NCBI RefSeq assembly: GCF_003258515.1
Contig: NZ_QGEH01000002.1
Coordinates: 1 to 64,000, forward strand
Direction: 5' to 3'
Length of the DNA: 64,000 bases
DNA from: Marinobacter bohaiensis
Lineage (GTDB): Bacteria; Pseudomonadota; Gammaproteobacteria; Pseudomonadales; Oleiphilaceae
Of the stretch, positions 1-9,272 are shown piece after piece; within the stretch, counting starts at the first letter, position 1; every line of letters begins with the position of its first letter. The notes beneath the pieces were generated by a model. That model made no database searches and had not been told where the DNA came from. It was given only the letters and a program-made list of their open reading frames with translations. A program made the translations under genes and the position numbers.

Positions 1-227
1 GGTACCGCACCTCCGTTGAGGGCAAGCAGGAGCACTTCTTCTCCACCATCCTGGAAGACGCCACCATCATCAACATCGACTGCACCATGCCGCACTGCCA
101 GGACGCGGCCAAGACCGAGTTCACCCAGTTGGTCGAAGTGTCCCTGGCCTACCGCAAGGTGACCTGGGAGCACGGCATCGCCGGCACCTCCGGTTCCGAC
201 GACTGGCGTTCCCCGGTCGAGGCCTAA
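1..227 (+). CDS. hcp: Type VI secretion tube protein Hcp (C-terminal part)
   Basis: The frame is open from base 3 to the TAA at 225-227 and gives 74 residues ending in SYRK-like and GTSGSDDWRSPVEA segments, the characteristic C-terminus of the Hcp1 family. Hcp forms the hexameric rings stacked into the T6SS inner tube and can chaperone small effectors. The 5' end lies outside the window. The gene sits directly upstream of vgrG, the usual hcp-vgrG-effector order, so it probably supplies tube protein for this effector module. The family call is by eye and the match of the tail is strong. Confidence 0.88.
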   Translation, partial: YRTSVEGKQEHFFSTILEDATIINIDCTMPHCQDAAKTEFTQLVEVSLAYRKVTWEHGIAGTSGSDDWRSPVEA

Positions 228-241
228 GGCCTCGTCCCCAT

Positions 242-261
242 CCGGAGGCCGGCGCCTCCGG
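242..261 (+). terminator. GC-rich hairpin after hcp
   Basis: CCGGAGGC (242-249) and GCCTCCGG (254-261) form a perfect 8-bp stem with a 4-nt loop, 14 bases after the hcp stop. No T-tract follows, so it may attenuate or stabilise the hcp 3' end rather than terminate fully. A second stem, TCCGGCCAC (278-286) with GTGGCCGGA (305-313), follows. Two hairpins between hcp and vgrG would fit the need for far more tube than tip protein (inference). Confidence 0.45.
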
Positions 262-454
262 GTGATTCGGTTTGCCGTCCGGCCACAATCACTTACACAG
301 CGGGGTGGCCGGATCGGTTAGACTCGATCCGACCGGGACGGATACCCGGGCATCAATCACGGTTTTCGAGAATCACGGGACAAGCCTGCATCCGCACCAC
401 GCAGAAGAACGGCTTGTCTCGTGGTTTTCCTGCGACGCTCAAGGATGAGATCCC

Positions 455-2500
455 ATGCCCCAAGCCACCGGCCTGCAGTTCACGGCCCGCCTCGGCAGCC
501 TGCCGGACGACACCTTCGCGGTGGTCGAGTTCGAGCTGACCGAGCGCCTGTCCCAGCCCTTTGTCCTGACCCTGAAGCTGGCCAGCTCGTTTGCCGACAT
601 CGAGGCCGTAGACGTGCTGGACCAGGCCGCCGACCTGGTGATCTGGCAGGACGGCGAGGCCCAGCGCGGGGTACAGGGCGTGGTCAGCGCCTTCCGCCGC
701 GGCGCCAGCGGCCACCGCCGCACCCGCTACGAGGTGAAGATCGAACCCGCGCTGTGGCGCCTGGGGCTGATGCACAACAGCCGCATCTTCCAGCAGCAGG
801 CCCCGGATACTATGCTCGGCACCCTGCTGGACGAACGCGGCCTGGTGGACAAGACCTTCAACCTGCAGCGCCGCCCCGCCGAGCGGGAGTACTGCGTGCA
901 GCACCGCGAGAGCGACCTGGCCTTCCTCCAGCGCCTGGCCGCCGAAGAAGGCTGGCACTACCGCTTCGACGCCGCCACCGCCGGCCAGCCCATCGTCATC
1001 GCCGACCACCACCGGGACGCCCCGGAGCTGCCCGAGGTGGGCTACAACGCCACGTCCGGCGGCACCCACAAGACGCCCTGCGTGTTCAAGTTCGAGTACA
1101 CCGAGAGCGTCGCCGTCGCCGGCGTGGCGATGAAGGACTACACCTTCCAGAACCCCGCCTACGCCTTGCAGCACGAATCCAACGCCGCGGATCTCAACAA
1201 CCAGCGCACCGACTACGAACACTACGACTACCCGGGCCGCTTCAAGGCCGACCAGTCCGGCCAGGCCTACACCCAGGCAAGACTCGACGGCCTGCGCGCC
1301 GACGCCAGCGTGGGGGAAGGGGAAAGCAACCGCCCCGACTTCGCCGCCGGCTGCCGGGTCAGCCTCACCGACCACGACCAGGCCACCTACAACCGCGACT
1401 GGCTGATCACCGGGGTGACCCACACCGGCAAACAGCCCCAGGCCCTGGAAGAGGAAGGCGGCTCCGAGCCGACCACCTACAGCAACACCTTCAACGTCAT
1501 TCCCGGCGACAAGACCTGGCGCCCCAAGACGCCGAACCGCCCGATCATGGACGGCCCGCAGATCGCGATCGTCACCGGCCCCGCCGGCGAAGAGATCCAT
1601 TGCGACGCGCACGGCCGCGTCAAAGTCCGATTCCCCTGGGACCGCTACAGCCAAAATGACGAACACAGCAGCGCCTGGCTGCGGGTCAGCCAGGGCTGGG
1701 CCGGGGGCAACTACGGCTTCATGGCCCTGCCGCGCATCGGCCACGAAGTCATCGTCTCCTTCCTGGACGGGGACCCGGACCAGCCGATCATCACCGGGCG
1801 CACCTACCACGCCACCAACACGCCGCCCTACGCGCTGCCGGAACACAAGACAAGAACGACCCTGAAAACCCAGACCCACAAGGGCGAGGGCAGCAACGAA
1901 CTGCGCTTCGAGGACGAAGCCGATAAAGAACAGATCTACGTCCACGCCCAGAAAGACCTGGACCTGCTGACCGAGAACGACCGCACCGAGGTGGTCCACA
2001 ACAACAGCCACCTGACCGTCGACCAGGACCGTTACACCCAGATCCAGGCCAACGACCACAGCACGGTCACCGGCGAGAAGCGGGAGAAGGTCGGGGCCGA
2101 TATGAGCCTGACAGTCGGTGGCACATTCCACCAGAAATCCGGCGCCTCCATCCTCAGCGAAGCCGGCAGCGAAGCCCATTACAAGGCCGGCGCCAAGGTC
2201 GTGCTGGACGCTGGCGCGGAACTGACCATCGCCGCCGGCGGCAGCTTCCTCAAAGTGGACGCCAGCGGCGTGACCCTGTCCGGCCCCAGCATCAAGCTGA
2301 ATTCCGGTGGATCGCCAGGCAGCGGGTCCGGGCAGGCGGCTCTGGTGCCCGCTCTGCCCCAGGCCGTCGAACCCGCCGAGCACGAGGTGATCGATCCGCC
2401 CCAGTTGCCGCTGACACCGCCGCAGATCGCCAACCTCAAGGCGGACACACCTTTCTGCGAGGAATGCGTGGCCTGTCAGGACGGAGTCTGCGATGTCTGA
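455..2500 (+). CDS. vgrG: Type VI secretion system tip protein VgrG (TssI)
   Basis: 681 residues with the gp27-like N-terminal half, the gp5-like OB domain around GRVKVRFPWDRY, and a C-terminal beta-helix. The protein trimerises as the spike of the T6SS and carries effectors. An AAGGA at 441-445 precedes the ATG by 9 bases. The last residues carry a compact Cys cluster (C668, C671, C674, C679; CEECVACQDGVC). No extra enzymatic domain follows the helix, so this VgrG most likely delivers cargo through the DUF4123 adaptor whose gene overlaps its 3' end by 8 bases. Confidence 0.96.
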   Translation: MPQATGLQFTARLGSLPDDTFAVVEFELTERLSQPFVLTLKLASSFADIEAVDVLDQAADLVIWQDGEAQRGVQGVVSAFRRGASGHRRTRYEVKIEPALWRLGLMHNSRIFQQQAPDTMLGTLLDERGLVDKTFNLQRRPAEREYCVQHRESDLAFLQRLAAEEGWHYRFDAATAGQPIVIADHHRDAPELPEVGYNATSGGTHKTPCVFKFEYTESVAVAGVAMKDYTFQNPAYALQHESNAADLNNQRTDYEHYDYPGRFKADQSGQAYTQARLDGLRADASVGEGESNRPDFAAGCRVSLTDHDQATYNRDWLITGVTHTGKQPQALEEEGGSEPTTYSNTFNVIPGDKTWRPKTPNRPIMDGPQIAIVTGPAGEEIHCDAHGRVKVRFPWDRYSQNDEHSSAWLRVSQGWAGGNYGFMALPRIGHEVIVSFLDGDPDQPIITGRTYHATNTPPYALPEHKTRTTLKTQTHKGEGSNELRFEDEADKEQIYVHAQKDLDLLTENDRTEVVHNNSHLTVDQDRYTQIQANDHSTVTGEKREKVGADMSLTVGGTFHQKSGASILSEAGSEAHYKAGAKVVLDAGAELTIAAGGSFLKVDASGVTLSGPSIKLNSGGSPGSGSGQAALVPALPQAVEPAEHEVIDPPQLPLTPPQIANLKADTPFCEECVACQDGVCDV

Positions 2501-3269
2501 TCGTTCCGGCGTCAAGGCCGGCCTGGACGCCCTGCTGGAAACCCGCGGTCCCAGCGACAACCTGTACCTCGTGCTGAGTGGTACCAGCGAGTGCCAGCCC
2601 GTGCGGCACCACTTCAGCCAGGACGGCGCCAATGCCCTGCCCCTGTATATGGGCACGCCCTACGCGGGTTGGCAGGAAGTCATGCCCTATCTGGCGGCGA
2701 TCACTCCGGACAGCCAATTCCTGGAATGGATCAAAACCGAGGCGGACGCCGACTGGGGCTGGGCGGCGCTTTCCAGCGCCTACATGGACCGCGTTTTCAG
2801 CCACCTGCGCAGCCTCACCCAGATCACCCTGGCCTCCGGCAAGGACGTCTTTTTCCGTTACTGGGACGCCCGCTTCCTCGGCCCGATCATCGACCAGCTG
2901 GATCCGAACCAGCAGGCCAGCCTGATGGGCCCAGTCACAGCCTGGGCCGATGCGCATGGCCAGTTGCGCCAGACGCCGCCGGCCCGGCTCGAAACAGAAG
3001 CCAAGCCTTTTCCCTGGTTCCATCTGCCCGCTTCGGTGGAAAAGGGCCTCGCGGCCAACAGCCGCGACCAGCTTGTGGACAACGCCCTGACGGCCCTTGA
3101 GAAGCTCGAGCCCTCACCCATCGCCCCCTATCCCAAGCCGGTGGCCCGCCAGAAGGTAGCCAGGCAGCTGCGCCGGTTGCTGGGAGACGCGCCGGTGAGC
3201 GAACTGGACAGCGCCACATTCAAGACATTGCGAGATCGCCTCCGGCACGAAGCCGGGCGACACGGATGA
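2493..3269 (+). CDS. DUF4123 T6SS effector adaptor/chaperone (Tap/TEC-like)
   Basis: 258 residues with the DUF4123 signature: an N-terminal LYLVLSG strand, WLxW-like segments and FFRYWDARFL in the middle. Members load a specific effector onto the C-terminus of the cognate VgrG and are not themselves secreted (family knowledge). The start overlaps the end of vgrG by 8 bases with a GGAG at 2483-2486, implying translational coupling. The rhs gene begins 14 bases after its stop, so the Rhs protein is the expected client. The C-terminal ~100 residues, where client specificity usually lies, are not recognised. Confidence 0.9.
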   Translation: MSDRSGVKAGLDALLETRGPSDNLYLVLSGTSECQPVRHHFSQDGANALPLYMGTPYAGWQEVMPYLAAITPDSQFLEWIKTEADADWGWAALSSAYMDRVFSHLRSLTQITLASGKDVFFRYWDARFLGPIIDQLDPNQQASLMGPVTAWADAHGQLRQTPPARLETEAKPFPWFHLPASVEKGLAANSRDQLVDNALTALEKLEPSPIAPYPKPVARQKVARQLRRLLGDAPVSELDSATFKTLRDRLRHEAGRHG

Positions 3270-3283
3270 AGTAAGGATTCGCC

Positions 3284-6200
3284 ATGAGCATTGCGCCAAG
3301 GATGGGACGGTCTGCTCCCAGCAACGGTCACCAGGACGTCACCAAACCCGATATCAACGCGCTGACCCGCGAGCTAAGGGAATCCGTTGTCCGCAACTAC
3401 GATGACTGGAAAGACGACTGGTTCAAATCCGTATTCCTGAGCCACGAGCAGGTGCTGGAAGTGAACGGCGAAAGTACCAGCGAGGGCGCTGATGAAGACG
3501 AAGTGGTATCAGCCACCGTCGCCCCCTGTCAGGCGCAGCGCACGCTGAAAATCGCCCATTTCCACGAAAACGTAAAGAAGACACCGATTCCCAGTACTCG
3601 GTTTGAGGTTCAGGAAAAGGACGAAGGCTGGGTCTTTGACAGTTGGGAAACCGTGGCTTCCGGTACTACCGATGCCAATGGACTGGCGGAGGTCACCGTA
3701 AGCCCCGGTAAAGAATACCGCGTGGTCCTGTCCCCAGACATCTCCAGCGCCGACATGGACACGCTATACAGCAGCTACGACGGCTTCATCGAATCCTGCT
3801 GCGGTGTCCTGCAACAGGCCTGGGACGGTGGTATCAACAGCCGCTGGGAAAACTACCTAGCCCTTCCTGAAGATCAGCGCTCCGACGCCGTCTACGCCAG
3901 CGCTGTTAACGGCGTGGTGGACGGCTTCAGTGGCGTCGTCGACGATCTGAAGCGCATCTACGACGTGATCTGCGGGATGCTGGATTACGATTTCTCGGAT
4001 ATGCCGGACGATCTCGCATCACAGTTCGAGAAACTGAAAGAGGCCGACGACGCCTATCTCAAAGCCTGCCTGGTGGCCAACGACGAGATTTTCCTGTTCA
4101 TCGTCCTGTACACCGTTCGCCAGTACTTCCGGTTGTTGACGCCCACACAGCTGGCTGAAGTGGCTGGCGAGCTGGTCGGTCAGATCCTGTTCGACGTCGT
4201 CGTGGGACTGCTCATCACCGGCGGCCTCGGCCTGGCTACCAAGTACGGTGCCCGCGTGGGCTCCAAAGCCGCCGCACGTGTTGTTGGCCGCGCCGAGTCC
4301 GATGCCGTCGACAACCTGAGTCTGGGCGACTTCATGGCCAGTCTGGCCAACGGTTTCCAGATCTACATGGACGACGTCGGCACCAACCACCGGCGCCTGC
4401 AGTTTGCCGGCGATGGTAACCTATCCCCATCGGGTACCGTCACCGGCGGCGCCTTGCAGCGCCAGCACCCAGCCTACGCCTCGGTGGCCAGTGACGACCG
4501 CGCCGCAGCGCTGGAAGCCACCCACCAACGCAGCGCCACGGTATCCGAGCGCGACACCGATTCGGCCGGCCCCAACGAAGACTCTCCGTCATCAACCGAT
4601 CAGGGCGACGCCACCCAGGACATCGAATCGACCGCGCATTGCGGCGATCCGGTCAGCACCGTCACCGGCGAGGAAGTCCTGGAACTGGTGGACGCCCGCC
4701 TGGAAGGCCCGCTGCCGTTCGAGTTCAAGCGGGTCTACCGCTCCGGCTCCAGCGACCGCCAACTCCACATGGGCTACGGCTGGCGCCACAGCCTCAACCA
4801 CAGCCTGACGTTCGACCGCGACGGCATCACCTGGCACGACCACGAAGGCAAGAACACCCGCCTGCCGTCGCTGGACTTGGCACCGTTCGCCAGCAACGCC
4901 CAGGCCGGCATGGCCGCCTGGCGCGACGGCAACACCATTGTCGCCTGCGCCGGCGAAAAAGCGCCGCGCTATCACTTCGAACGCCACGGCGACACCGGGC
5001 GGCTGGTGCGCATCAGCGACCGCTACGGCAACGCGCTGCGCATCGACCATGACATGCACGGCCGCGTGCAGCGGATCATCAGCGGAGCGGACCAGGCGCT
5101 GGCCTTCGAGTACCAGGACGAGCGACTGGTGCAGGTGGACCTGCTGCACCGCGAGCTGACCCACGACGGCCCGGCCTGGAGCGTGCTGCAAACGGCGCAC
5201 CGATACGTCTACGACGACGCCGGCGACCTGGCGGAAGCCACCAACGCCGCCGGCGACACCGAACGCTATGCCTTCGACAACCACATGCTCACCCGGCGGA
5301 CGCTGGCCAGCGGCTACAGCTTCCACCTGGTCTGGGACGAGGCCACGCCCAAGGGCCGCTGTGTGCACCAGTGGGGCGACAGCCCGGAAGTGGATACCCG
5401 CTTCGCCTGGGACGACGAGAAACACACCTGCACCGTCACCTACGCCGACGGCAGCGAAGAGCACTGGCAGTACGACGGGGCCGCCCAGTTGCAGACCAAG
5501 ATCGACCCGGACGGCGCCGAGCACCTCAACGAATACGACGACCAGGGCCGCCTGACCGCCAGTATCGATCCGCTGGGCGCGAAAACCACCTACAGCTACG
5601 ACGACAGCGGCCGCCTGATGAGCAAGGTGGGCCCGGACGATCAGCCGATCCAGTTCGCCTACAAACAGGGCCGGATCGCCAGCATTCACCGCCGCGGCCA
5701 GACCTGGCAGTTTGCCTACACCGCCGAAGGCGACCTGGCCCGGGAGACCGATCCCAAGGGCCGCGTCACCGCTTACCACTACAACCGGCAAGGCCAGCTC
5801 AGCCAGGTCGAATTGCCGGACGGCCGCTTCCACACCTGGCAGTGGAACGACAAGGGCCAACTGCTGGAAGAGCGCACACCCACCGGCGCCGTCGAGAAAT
5901 ACCGCTACGATGCCTTCGGCCGATTGCTCGCCCGCAAGGACGCCCGGGGCGCCATCACCCAGTACGTGCACGATTCGCTGGGGCGGGTGATCGAGGAACG
6001 TCTGTCCGGCAATCGTTCGCGTCGCTACGCCTACAACAGCTTCGGCAAGGTGACCCGGTTTACCGATGAGCAGGGCCGCGAGACCCGCTACGAGTACGAT
6101 CGCAACCTGCACCTGCTGTCCCGTCGCATCAACCCGGACGGCAGCGAGCTCAGGTACCGCTACGATCACCACCGGTTCCTGCTGACCCAGATCGAGAACG

Positions 6201-8143
6201 AGCGCGGCGAAACCTACCGCATCGACTACTACCCGAACGGCCTGGTACGACAGGAAACCGCCTTCGACGGTCGCCGTACCGGCTACAGCTACGACCTCAA
6301 CGGCCTCCTGCTGGAGAAGACCGAATACGGCACCGGCGACGAAGCACTGCAAACCACCGTCTACGAGCGCGACCCGCTGGGCCAGCTCAGCAAGAAGATC
6401 CTGCCAGACGGTCGCGAGATCGCCTACGCCTACAACCCCGACGGCCAGCTCACCGGCGTCGACGACGGCCACTGGCCGCTGGCGTTCCAGTACGACGAAC
6501 AGGGCCTGCTGCGCACCGAACACCAGGGCTGGGCGACGTTGCAGTACCACTACGACGACGTCGACCGCCTGACCGGCCTCACCCTGCCCGACGGTCAGAC
6601 GCTGGGTTACGAGCGGGATGCCGCCGGCCTGCTGGCAGGCATCAACCTGAACAGCGCCGTGCTCACGCGCCACCGCCTGTCGTCCACCGGCGAGGAAATG
6701 GAGCGCCAGCAGGGCGCCCTGTTCAGCGCTTACGAATACGACGACGAAGGCCGCCTGACCCAGCACCGCCTGCACCAGCAGAAAGCCCAGGGCATTCTCC
6801 AGCAGCGCGACTACCGCTACGACACCAGCGGCAACCTGCAGTCGATCAGCGACAGCCGCAAAGGCCTGCGGGAATACGTCTACGACCCGCGCGACCGCCT
6901 CACCGGCGTGCGCGGCGACGTCTACGAACGCCTGGTACACGACCCCGCCGGCAACCTGCTGGAACAGACGGAGAGCGCCGCCGGCCCGGCCCAGGCCAAC
7001 GTGCAGGGCAACCGCCTGACCATGCATGGCGACTGCCATTACGAGTACGACGATTTCGGCAACCTGATCGCCGAACGGCGCGGCAAAGACCAGAAACTGG
7101 TCACCTCCTACCGCTACGACTGCGAACACCGGCTGGTGGAAGTCACCCGCCCGGACGGCCTCAGCTTCCGCTACGAGTACGACGCCTTCGGCCGCCGCAT
7201 CGCCAAGGAAAGCGACCACCAGCGCACCGAATTCGTCTGGCAGGGCGACCGCCTGATCGCCGAGGAAACCAGCGAACACTACCGCACCTACCTGTACGAG
7301 CCGGACAGCTTCCGCCCGCTGGCCCTGTCAGAGGGCTACGGCCCGGAACACAGCCGCGTCTACTACTACCAGCTCGACCACCTGGGCACGCCCCAGGAAA
7401 TGACCGACGCCAACGGCCAGCTAGTCTGGTCCGCCACCTACCGCGCCTACGGCAACGTGCTCCGACAAGACGTGACGGTGGTCGACAACCCGCTGCGCTT
7501 CCAGGGCCAGTATTACGATCCCGAAACTGGCCTGCACTACAACCGCCACCGGTATTACAATCCCGCTAACGGGCGCTTTATGACACCCGATCCGATTGGG
7601 TTGGCGGGTGGTTTGAACAACTACCAGTACGTGCCGAATCCGACCGGGTGGGTGGATCCGTTGGGGTTGGCTTGTGAGAAGGGGAGTTGTCCTGCAGGAC
7701 AGCGTCCGTCACTGCCAAGAGTTGATCTCGACCATATACGTGGTGAAATCAACCAATCTAAGTGGATTCCCAAACTAAAAACCCGAATGCCCAGCGCGAC
7801 AGGTGGCCACTATACAAATCCTAATCTAAGGGTCTTAGAGGAACTCACTCCCAGAAACTCCGCTGGAGTTTATGAAGCTAGGATCGAAATATTCGATCCC
7901 ACGTCGCAAACTTGGGTTCCAAAGTTAAACCCTAAAGGGAAACTAGGAAAATCGACCATGTTCCCGGATGATTGGAACGAGGATCGTATCGCTACTGAGA
8001 TTCAGCAGGCATATCAAAAGGCAGGGTCACCAACATCTGGAAAATGGCTTGGCCAATCCTCTTCCGGTCTAAAAATAGAGGGCTACGCTGATGATTCGAA
8101 CCGTCCATTTGAAATACGTACGGCTTGGCCAGTACTTGAGTAA
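3284..8143 (+). CDS. Rhs-family T6SS effector with C-terminal EndoU-like nuclease toxin
   Basis: 1619 residues. The N-terminal ~450 lack a recognisable PAAR motif; there is a beta-rich stretch near 85-150 and a hydrophobic region near 265-325. A DUF6531-like segment starts near 452 (GDPVSTVTGEE), followed by about 30 YD repeats (YxYDxxGRL type). The core ends at the conserved DPIGL...DPLGL junction (about 1436-1465), where Rhs tips are normally self-cleaved. The last ~150 residues resemble bacterial EndoU RNases: HIRGE (H1484), GGHY (H1509), STMFPDDW, LKIEGY (K1597) and RTAWP at the end. RBS AAGGAT. Base composition falls sharply at the junction, typical of exchanged toxin tips. Confidence 0.9.
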   Translation: MSIAPRMGRSAPSNGHQDVTKPDINALTRELRESVVRNYDDWKDDWFKSVFLSHEQVLEVNGESTSEGADEDEVVSATVAPCQAQRTLKIAHFHENVKKTPIPSTRFEVQEKDEGWVFDSWETVASGTTDANGLAEVTVSPGKEYRVVLSPDISSADMDTLYSSYDGFIESCCGVLQQAWDGGINSRWENYLALPEDQRSDAVYASAVNGVVDGFSGVVDDLKRIYDVICGMLDYDFSDMPDDLASQFEKLKEADDAYLKACLVANDEIFLFIVLYTVRQYFRLLTPTQLAEVAGELVGQILFDVVVGLLITGGLGLATKYGARVGSKAAARVVGRAESDAVDNLSLGDFMASLANGFQIYMDDVGTNHRRLQFAGDGNLSPSGTVTGGALQRQHPAYASVASDDRAAALEATHQRSATVSERDTDSAGPNEDSPSSTDQGDATQDIESTAHCGDPVSTVTGEEVLELVDARLEGPLPFEFKRVYRSGSSDRQLHMGYGWRHSLNHSLTFDRDGITWHDHEGKNTRLPSLDLAPFASNAQAGMAAWRDGNTIVACAGEKAPRYHFERHGDTGRLVRISDRYGNALRIDHDMHGRVQRIISGADQALAFEYQDERLVQVDLLHRELTHDGPAWSVLQTAHRYVYDDAGDLAEATNAAGDTERYAFDNHMLTRRTLASGYSFHLVWDEATPKGRCVHQWGDSPEVDTRFAWDDEKHTCTVTYADGSEEHWQYDGAAQLQTKIDPDGAEHLNEYDDQGRLTASIDPLGAKTTYSYDDSGRLMSKVGPDDQPIQFAYKQGRIASIHRRGQTWQFAYTAEGDLARETDPKGRVTAYHYNRQGQLSQVELPDGRFHTWQWNDKGQLLEERTPTGAVEKYRYDAFGRLLARKDARGAITQYVHDSLGRVIEERLSGNRSRRYAYNSFGKVTRFTDEQGRETRYEYDRNLHLLSRRINPDGSELRYRYDHHRFLLTQIENERGETYRIDYYPNGLVRQETAFDGRRTGYSYDLNGLLLEKTEYGTGDEALQTTVYERDPLGQLSKKILPDGREIAYAYNPDGQLTGVDDGHWPLAFQYDEQGLLRTEHQGWATLQYHYDDVDRLTGLTLPDGQTLGYERDAAGLLAGINLNSAVLTRHRLSSTGEEMERQQGALFSAYEYDDEGRLTQHRLHQQKAQGILQQRDYRYDTSGNLQSISDSRKGLREYVYDPRDRLTGVRGDVYERLVHDPAGNLLEQTESAAGPAQANVQGNRLTMHGDCHYEYDDFGNLIAERRGKDQKLVTSYRYDCEHRLVEVTRPDGLSFRYEYDAFGRRIAKESDHQRTEFVWQGDRLIAEETSEHYRTYLYEPDSFRPLALSEGYGPEHSRVYYYQLDHLGTPQEMTDANGQLVWSATYRAYGNVLRQDVTVVDNPLRFQGQYYDPETGLHYNRHRYYNPANGRFMTPDPIGLAGGLNNYQYVPNPTGWVDPLGLACEKGSCPAGQRPSLPRVDLDHIRGEINQSKWIPKLKTRMPSATGGHYTNPNLRVLEELTPRNSAGVYEARIEIFDPTSQTWVPKLNPKGKLGKSTMFPDDWNEDRIATEIQQAYQKAGSPTSGKWLGQSSSGLKIEGYADDSNRPFEIRTAWPVLE
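7424..7692 (+). repeat. Rhs core 3' segment, copy A of direct repeat
   Basis: This stretch encodes the end of the Rhs core through the DPLGL junction. It recurs at 8544-8812, exactly 1120 bases downstream, with about 14 mismatches by eye. Homology stops just past the junction on both copies, where the two unrelated toxin sequences begin, so the repeat marks the recombination target used in tip exchange. Confidence 0.95.
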
Positions 8144-8158
8144 AGGTTATTAGATCTA

Positions 8159-8497
8159 GTGAACTATCGATTCTTTGTTAATCAATCAAATTACCCTGTA
8201 TGTGTGGTTGAAGACTCCAAAGCATTCGGTTGGTTTTTATCTTTCGAATTCGTCCCTCGCAGACTGGAAGAGCTTGAGTCGGCCATTAAAAGAGCACAGC
8301 TTGGTCTTGAGGACGATCTGGAAGTTGAACGGAACGATGCTGTGTTGACTTTTAGACCAGACAGAATGGTAGAACTAGATTTCTTCGAAAACGAGAACGA
8401 GGGAGGAAGCGAAATAACTTCGCTCTCAGATTTCCAGCGTCTATTCAAAGACTGGGTCATCTTCCTGAAAAGTGAGTGGAAAGGACAACTCTCGTAA
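8159..8497 (+). CDS. Putative immunity protein for the EndoU-like Rhs toxin
   Basis: 112 residues, acidic (runs of E and D near ENENEGG), no signal peptide or membrane segment, so probably cytoplasmic. It starts with GTG 15 bases after the rhs stop; no better ATG exists nearby. I do not recognise the family. The immunity role is inferred from position directly behind the toxin tip, small size and AT-rich composition matching the toxin end rather than the Rhs core. The next sequence downstream is the displaced rhs copy, so this gene and the EndoU tip probably arrived together. Confidence 0.65.
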   Translation: MNYRFFVNQSNYPVCVVEDSKAFGWFLSFEFVPRRLEELESAIKRAQLGLEDDLEVERNDAVLTFRPDRMVELDFFENENEGGSEITSLSDFQRLFKDWVIFLKSEWKGQLS

Positions 8498-8525
8498 TCC
8501 GGTTTCTTGATCAACAAGTCGATAG

Positions 8526-9260
8526 TTGACCCGCCCCCAGCAGGTCTGGTCCGCCACCTACCGCGCCTACGGCAACGTGCTCCGGCAGGACGTGGCGGTG
8601 GTCGACAACCCGCTGCGTTTCCAGGGCCAGTATTACGATCCCGAAACCGGCCTGCACTACAACCGCCACCGGTATTACAATCCCACTAACGGGCGCTTCA
8701 TGACGCCCGACCCGATTGGGTTGGCCGGTGGTTTGAACAACTACCAGTACGTGCCGAATCCGACCGGGTGGGTGGATTCGTTGGGGTTGGCTTGTGAGAA
8801 AGGGAGCTGCCCAGGCGGTGGATCGACTGAAGTCGATAACATGCGCGCGCGAGCTCAGTCGGCAATTGCTCGTCATGGTGGTGTTGAAGTCGATGGAGGG
8901 CACATGTTTCCGTCGAAGAAAGCCGCAAGACGAGCGGCTTCCGAAGTATTGGGAGATATGGGAAGTGACGCTCGGGAACTACCAATGACTCGTTACAGAG
9001 AAATCAATGCTTTGTCTAACCCATATCGAGACAAAAAAGCAAACTCAGCTTACGGCTTGGTAAACAGAGATAGCACCAAAAGACTACGTGATGATTTCTT
9101 GGGGCATCCTGGTTTTGGAGAGAAACGAGCCCACTTTAATGTTGAGGGCTGGAGTTCTCAACCCAATAACATTGACTCTCCGGGTAAGCCAGATGTAAAC
9201 CTGCATTTCTTCTATCCCCAGAGTAGCATCATGATTAAAAACACCGCAGCCAAAAGGTGA
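8526..9260 (+). pseudogene. Displaced (orphan) Rhs tip: core fragment fused to a second toxin domain
   Basis: The frame is open from about 8507, but no convincing start or RBS exists; 8526 is only a TTG. From 8544 it repeats the last ~88 core residues of the upstream Rhs, including DPIGL, then reads DSLGL where the intact gene has DPLGL. The remaining ~140 residues form an unrelated domain with GGHMFPSKKAARR, NRDSTKRLRDDFLGHPGFGE, AHFNVEG and HFFYP. The HFN and HFF histidines suggest a nuclease, but the family is not recognised. Such fragments are normally silent stores of former tips that can recombine back into the full-length gene; expression as it stands is doubtful. Confidence 0.85.
8544..8812 (+). 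repeat. Rhs core 3' segment, copy B of direct repeat
   Basis: Second copy of the 7424-7692 segment. The left boundary is abrupt: 8498-8543 shows no similarity to the core, so the displaced fragment was joined at a point inside the core. The high identity (about 95% by eye) indicates a fairly recent duplication or continuing gene conversion. Confidence 0.95.
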
Positions 9261-9272
9261 TGGCAGGCTTTC

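Noticed and set aside
353-2656. Long antisense open frame opposite vgrG (767 codons)
   Set aside because: It is a mirror of the high-GC codon pattern of vgrG; valine/glycine-rich low-information protein, no RBS, no family resemblance.
4592-7279. Antisense frame of 895 codons opposite rhs
   Set aside because: Product of repetitive YD-repeat codons read backwards; composition is biased and no start signal is present.
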